The notes beneath the pieces are model-generated. The model ran no database searches. It saw only the letters and a list, made by a program, of their open reading frames with translations, and was not told the DNA's origin. From assembly GCA_002360495.1 (NCBI GenBank), contig DEQO01000127.1:1-9378 (forward strand): 9,378 nucleotides of DNA. Direction: 5' to 3'. The position numbers and the translations under genes were made by a program. Positions 6,915 to 9,378 of this stretch are shown here, piece after piece (within the stretch, counting starts at the first letter, position 1; each line of letters begins with the position of its first letter). Source of the stretch: Flavobacteriales bacterium UBA3364 (GTDB lineage: Bacteria > Bacteroidota > Bacteroidia > Flavobacteriales_F > PHOS-HE28).

Positions 6915-7463
6915 ATGAACATCCTGAAGAACAGCTTCCTTGGGAGAGCGCTTGCCAAGGACCGACGCTTGGGCCTCTTCTTCGTCGCCTTCGCCTCCAT
7001 TCAACTGCTCGCGCAACTAGTGACCGCGGACGTGACACCGTTCTTCCTGTACGGCATGTATTCGGATGTACTGCATCCTGAACCGACCTACGTGAGGGTG
7101 GCCTGTCATGTCGATGGGGAACCACTGGTACAGGAAGACATGCCGCGCTATGCCGGTGAACTGTTCTTCAGCACGCTGTACCGTTTCGAGCAACTCGATG
7201 CGAATGGGAACGAGGAGCTCTTCAAGCCCTTCCTTGACAAACGCTTCGGCTGGCTGTCCGAGAGCACCAGGAGCGATCTCGCGGCAAGGATGTCGTATGA
7301 GCCGGAACAACGTCCAGCACTGGAAGGCTGGGTACATCGTTACCTGGTCCGTGTCCTTGGGGAACCGATCGGCACGGTGACGATCGATCGCGAGCTCTAT
7401 CGCTACGAAGAACAACGGCCGGTGATGATCACCCGCACGAATTTGATGACCGTTTCCCGATGA
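6915..7463 (+). CDS. Single-span membrane protein paired with the HTTM protein
   Basis: 182 residues. The N-terminus is basic (KNSFLGRALAKDRR) and is followed by one membrane span at about 19-38, then the segment TPFFLYGMYS (41-50) and a soluble domain of about 130 residues rich in charged residues, ending without a second span. The domain would face the periplasm by the positive-inside rule. I do not recognise a family; the Pro-Phe-x-x-x-Gly-Met-Tyr-Ser segment next to the membrane looks like a conserved signature, which is my inference. The next gene begins on its stop codon (ATGA, 7460-7463), so the two products are probably made in equal amounts and may form a complex. The ATG at 6915 was preferred to 6834 because the extra 27 residues are polar and arginine-rich, overlap the upstream regulatory gap and would bury the likely promoter. 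Confidence 0.82.
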   Translation: MNILKNSFLGRALAKDRRLGLFFVAFASIQLLAQLVTADVTPFFLYGMYSDVLHPEPTYVRVACHVDGEPLVQEDMPRYAGELFFSTLYRFEQLDANGNEELFKPFLDKRFGWLSESTRSDLAARMSYEPEQRPALEGWVHRYLVRVLGEPIGTVTIDRELYRYEEQRPVMITRTNLMTVSR

Positions 7464-8329
7464 ATGCGGTGTTCAGCGCTGAACAACGGAAGGTCCTCCT
7501 GCGGATCTACTTCGGCTGGATCCTGCTGGCCCTTCTTTGGCGCTGGATGGATGTTTCCATGCTCTCGCAATTGGAAGCGCCGGTGCTCGGGAACGTTTAC
7601 AAGGACCTCACCTTCTGGCTCTTCCAACTGCTCGGCATCCAGGACGGTTTGACCGCGCACAGCGGTATCGCGCTGGTCTTCGACATCATCCTGACGGCAA
7701 GCGTTGTCCTCGCGCTCGCGCGACCGAACGGCGTGTGGTACCCGAGGATCTACTGCACAGCCATCCTTTTATACTTCGTTACGCACACGACGTACGCGAA
7801 CCATCACTACCGGCCCATCATCGGGTTGTTGTTCGCGGGCATTCCGTTCGCTTTCCGATCGCTCGATCGCTTCGGTTGGTCGTTCCAAGCCTTGCGCTAC
7901 TATGTGCTGTTCCTCTACACCAGCGCCGGGCTGTACAAGGTGTTCCGCGGTTCCTGGCTGAACATGGACCAGATGACGAACATCATCGAGAACACGCAAC
8001 TGGAATTGCTGTTGACGCACGGCGATGGCTGGCACGCACAGCTCTTCACCTGGCTGCTGGTACACGAATGGGCGGGCTGGGCCTTGTTCTTCGCGTGTAC
8101 CGTGATGGAGACGCTCTTCATCATCGGCTTCTTCACGCGGCGGTGGGATGTGGCGCTCTTCTGTGCAGCGATCACACTACACATCGGCTTCTACTTCACC
8201 ATGGGCTTCTTCGCCTTCGAGCTGATCGTGCTGGACCTGACGTTGCTGCCGTGGGGGAGGATACTCCAGTCGTTCGGAGCAACGACGAAAGTTGCAGGGG
8301 CATCTCCGAGCGACCCTACGCAGGTATAG
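7460..8329 (+). CDS. HTTM / vitamin K-dependent gamma-carboxylase-like membrane protein
   Basis: A 289-residue protein with about seven or eight predicted spans (for example near residues 11-29, 69-88, 95-112, 118-133, 143-159, 194-225 and 231-265). It resembles the HTTM domain, the membrane part shared with vitamin K-dependent gamma-glutamyl carboxylase: ANHHYRP at 113-119 corresponds to the family's NHxY segment, and SAGLYKVFRGSW at 155-166 to the S/AGL-x-K....W segment, with Lys160 as the candidate functional lysine. The large lumenal domain of animal carboxylase is absent, as in many bacterial HTTM proteins. Whether it is an enzyme, and whether it uses a quinone, is unknown. It overlaps the preceding gene by four bases, and its stop lies four bases from the end of the convergent lipoprotein frame. 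Confidence 0.8.
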   Translation: MNAVFSAEQRKVLLRIYFGWILLALLWRWMDVSMLSQLEAPVLGNVYKDLTFWLFQLLGIQDGLTAHSGIALVFDIILTASVVLALARPNGVWYPRIYCTAILLYFVTHTTYANHHYRPIIGLLFAGIPFAFRSLDRFGWSFQALRYYVLFLYTSAGLYKVFRGSWLNMDQMTNIIENTQLELLLTHGDGWHAQLFTWLLVHEWAGWALFFACTVMETLFIIGFFTRRWDVALFCAAITLHIGFYFTMGFFAFELIVLDLTLLPWGRILQSFGATTKVAGASPSDPTQV

Positions 8330-8333
8330 AAGA

Positions 8334-9080
8334 TCATTTGCCTAGTTGCCTGCAATCCAGGTCTGGATGTCCACACCTCCGAAGTCTAAAGGCACGCTCC
8401 TCTAGTCGCTTTCGATCGCGCTGACCAAGTTCAGTTCTTCGAAATACGCCGAACAAAGTGGCTTCTCGTTGTCTGGACAAAGCCTCAGCGTTCGGTATCA
8501 GGATGTCGGTATCTCGCCGTAACGCTAGGCCACGAAGAATGTACTGGTCGTCGAACTCGAAGAAGTGCATTCCAAATCGAACAACACAGGAATGCCAACT
8601 ACTATCTGGCAAATGAACGGGACTTACGTTGAACATTCCCCTTGGATCTTGCACATGAATGTTCCCACTCCATTTTTCGGAATAGAAAAGTGAATAAGGA
8701 TCCGACCAAACAAAGTCCGAGCTATCAATGCCACCCAGCCTGCATCTCGCAGCATCCAGAACGGTCTTTCCCTGGATATCGACGAATCTCACGCACAACC
8801 CCTTCGTGCAAAGCGTGTCCTTGAAAAGGGATGTAGTCAGGGAGCGCGGCCAAGCTGATTCCAGTACCAGCATTGAATCAGAAACAACTCCATACCGCCC
8901 AAAAGCCCACCGGCTCCTTCGATAGAAGTTCTCGCTCTCGTTGCCAGCATTGACAATGAACATGGAATCGGCAAACAAACAGAGTCTGTGTCCGTGTTCG
9001 TCTTCGTAGGAGGAAATAAGATCAACGCGGCTCCCGCAACCGACCAAAAGGAGAATGGCGAAGAAGCTGACCTGTCTCAT
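8334..9080 (-). CDS. Hypothetical lipoprotein, probably frameshifted near the 3' end
   Basis: The open frame has 248 codons. The start is a type II signal peptide, MRQVSFFAILLLVGC, with the lipobox LVGC and Cys15 as the lipidated residue, so the product is anchored in the cell envelope. The rest has no recognisable domain; it contains several cysteines and a strand-rich pattern. Base composition is lower than in the neighbours (sample blocks of 38%, 45% and 55% GC against about 58-63%). From about residue 213 the frame turns into an arginine-rich tail (10 Arg in 32 residues), while the +1 frame of the same DNA offers a more natural acidic end, YFEELNLVSAIESD, stopping with TAG at 8402-8404. 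A one-base indel between about 8420 and 8497 would explain this. It follows the kynurenine monooxygenase gene after 13 bases, so the two are probably co-transcribed. Confidence 0.7.
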   Translation of the reverse strand: MRQVSFFAILLLVGCGSRVDLISSYEDEHGHRLCLFADSMFIVNAGNESENFYRRSRWAFGRYGVVSDSMLVLESAWPRSLTTSLFKDTLCTKGLCVRFVDIQGKTVLDAARCRLGGIDSSDFVWSDPYSLFYSEKWSGNIHVQDPRGMFNVSPVHLPDSSWHSCVVRFGMHFFEFDDQYILRGLALRRDTDILIPNAEALSRQREATLFGVFRRTELGQRDRKRLEERAFRLRRCGHPDLDCRQLGK

Positions 9081-9094
9081 GGTCGACGGACCAT
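9079..9094 (-). other. Small hairpin covering the lipoprotein start codon
   Basis: ATGGTC (9079-9084) and GACCAT (9089-9094) are perfect complements with a four-base loop. In the minus-strand transcript this stem spans the gap between the TGA of the monooxygenase gene and the ATG of the lipoprotein gene, pairing the A and U of the start codon. It could make translation of the lipoprotein depend on ribosomes arriving from upstream, but a six-pair stem may also be chance. Confidence 0.3.
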
Positions 9095-9378
9095 CAAGAT
9101 GTCAACAACTCTAACGCCCGCCGCTCCACCTCTCCACTATCCCACTCCTGCTCGATCTCCGGCATCGCCAACACCTCCTCCATGATACGATCGTGCCGCA
9201 GGCCTTCCTTCCAGGCATCCTTGTACTCGATGTCGCTGAATTTCACCTGGCTATAAAGCGGCAGCCACTTGTCAGGGTGTTTCGCTTGCAGGTGTCCTTC
9301 GATCTTCTTGCGCAGCAGGAACTTCGGGTCGGCGACGAGGTCGCGCATCTCCACGAAGTTGCGCAGGGATAGGTCGGC
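9094..9378 (-). CDS. kmo: Kynurenine 3-monooxygenase, C-terminal end (partial)
   Basis: The last 94 codons of a gene whose start lies beyond the right end of the window. The enzyme is an FAD-dependent, NADPH-using monooxygenase that hydroxylates L-kynurenine to 3-hydroxykynurenine in tryptophan breakdown and in de novo NAD synthesis from tryptophan. The recognition rests on RNFVEMRDLVADPKFLLRKK at about visible residues 6-25, followed by WLPLYSQVKFSDIEYKDA, which matches the conserved C-terminal region of bacterial and animal KMO (N-[FY]-[IV]-E-M-R ... PLY-x-x-V-x-F-S). The FAD-binding N-terminal motifs are outside the window, so activity cannot be judged. The protein ends soon after this region, as bacterial forms do, without the membrane anchor of the mammalian enzyme. 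The lipoprotein gene follows 13 bases downstream. Confidence 0.85.
   Translation of the reverse strand, partial: ADLSLRNFVEMRDLVADPKFLLRKKIEGHLQAKHPDKWLPLYSQVKFSDIEYKDAWKEGLRHDRIMEEVLAMPEIEQEWDSGEVERRALELLTS

Noticed and set aside
8355..8368. Inverted repeat ATCCAG/CTGGAT as a terminator for the convergent genes
   Set aside because: The six-base arms leave only a two-base gap and there is no T tract on either side, so it is too weak to call.
7537..8424. A 295-codon open frame in another plus-strand frame across the HTTM gene
   Set aside because: The product is Arg- and His-rich with no family features, whereas the chosen frame gives well-formed membrane spans and HTTM motifs with an ATGA overlap to the preceding gene.
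1..9378. CRISPR arrays, insertion sequences, prophage genes or toxin-antitoxin pairs
   Set aside because: No regularly spaced direct repeats, transposase or integrase motifs, or small paired toxin genes were seen on either strand.

Overview
This window most likely comes from an uncultured member of the Bacteroidota, probably a Flavobacteriales-like lineage with a fairly high GC content (hand counts of sample blocks give about 55-63% GC in most genes). The support is: secreted-protein leaders ending in ...SAQ or ...LTQ, almost no Shine-Dalgarno sequences, short or overlapping gene junctions, a TolB-like/outer-membrane-barrel giant of a kind I associate with this phylum, and a kynurenine 3-monooxygenase. 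No rRNA, tRNA, CRISPR array, insertion sequence or prophage gene is visible. Taxonomy is inference, not measured.

Layout. 1-164 (+) is the last 53 codons of an unrecognised gene. 165-327 is the only sizeable non-coding gap and holds two consecutive, well-formed imperfect hairpins (221-278 and 281-319) between two convergent gene ends. 328-5173 (-) is a tightly coupled three-gene unit transcribed right to left: a large secreted protein with a degenerate peptidase-MA-like domain, a TolB-type beta-propeller and an Omp85-like barrel; then a half-length TauE/SafE (TSUP) membrane protein that starts on the stop codon of the first gene; then an M20 amidohydrolase that starts with GTG on the stop codon of the TSUP gene. 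5241-5885 (+), read divergently, is a metallo-beta-lactamase-fold hydrolase of the glyoxalase II type. 5893-6792 (-) is an outer-membrane beta-barrel protein that converges on it with 7 bases between them. 6915-8329 (+) is a two-gene membrane module: a single-span protein with a globular domain, overlapped by 4 bases (ATGA) by an HTTM / vitamin K-dependent gamma-carboxylase-like multi-span protein. 8334-9378 (-) is the end of a kynurenine 3-monooxygenase gene followed after 13 bases by a lower-GC lipoprotein gene that probably carries a frameshift near its 3' end.

How the genes fit together. The three-gene unit combines an envelope protein, a small anion-exporter-like membrane protein and a cytoplasmic amidohydrolase; the overlaps argue for co-translation, but no common pathway can be proven. 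The HTTM pair is the best candidate for a poorly described system: a membrane enzyme-like protein with a dedicated single-span partner, substrate unknown. The remaining genes look like ordinary, densely packed chromosomal genes.
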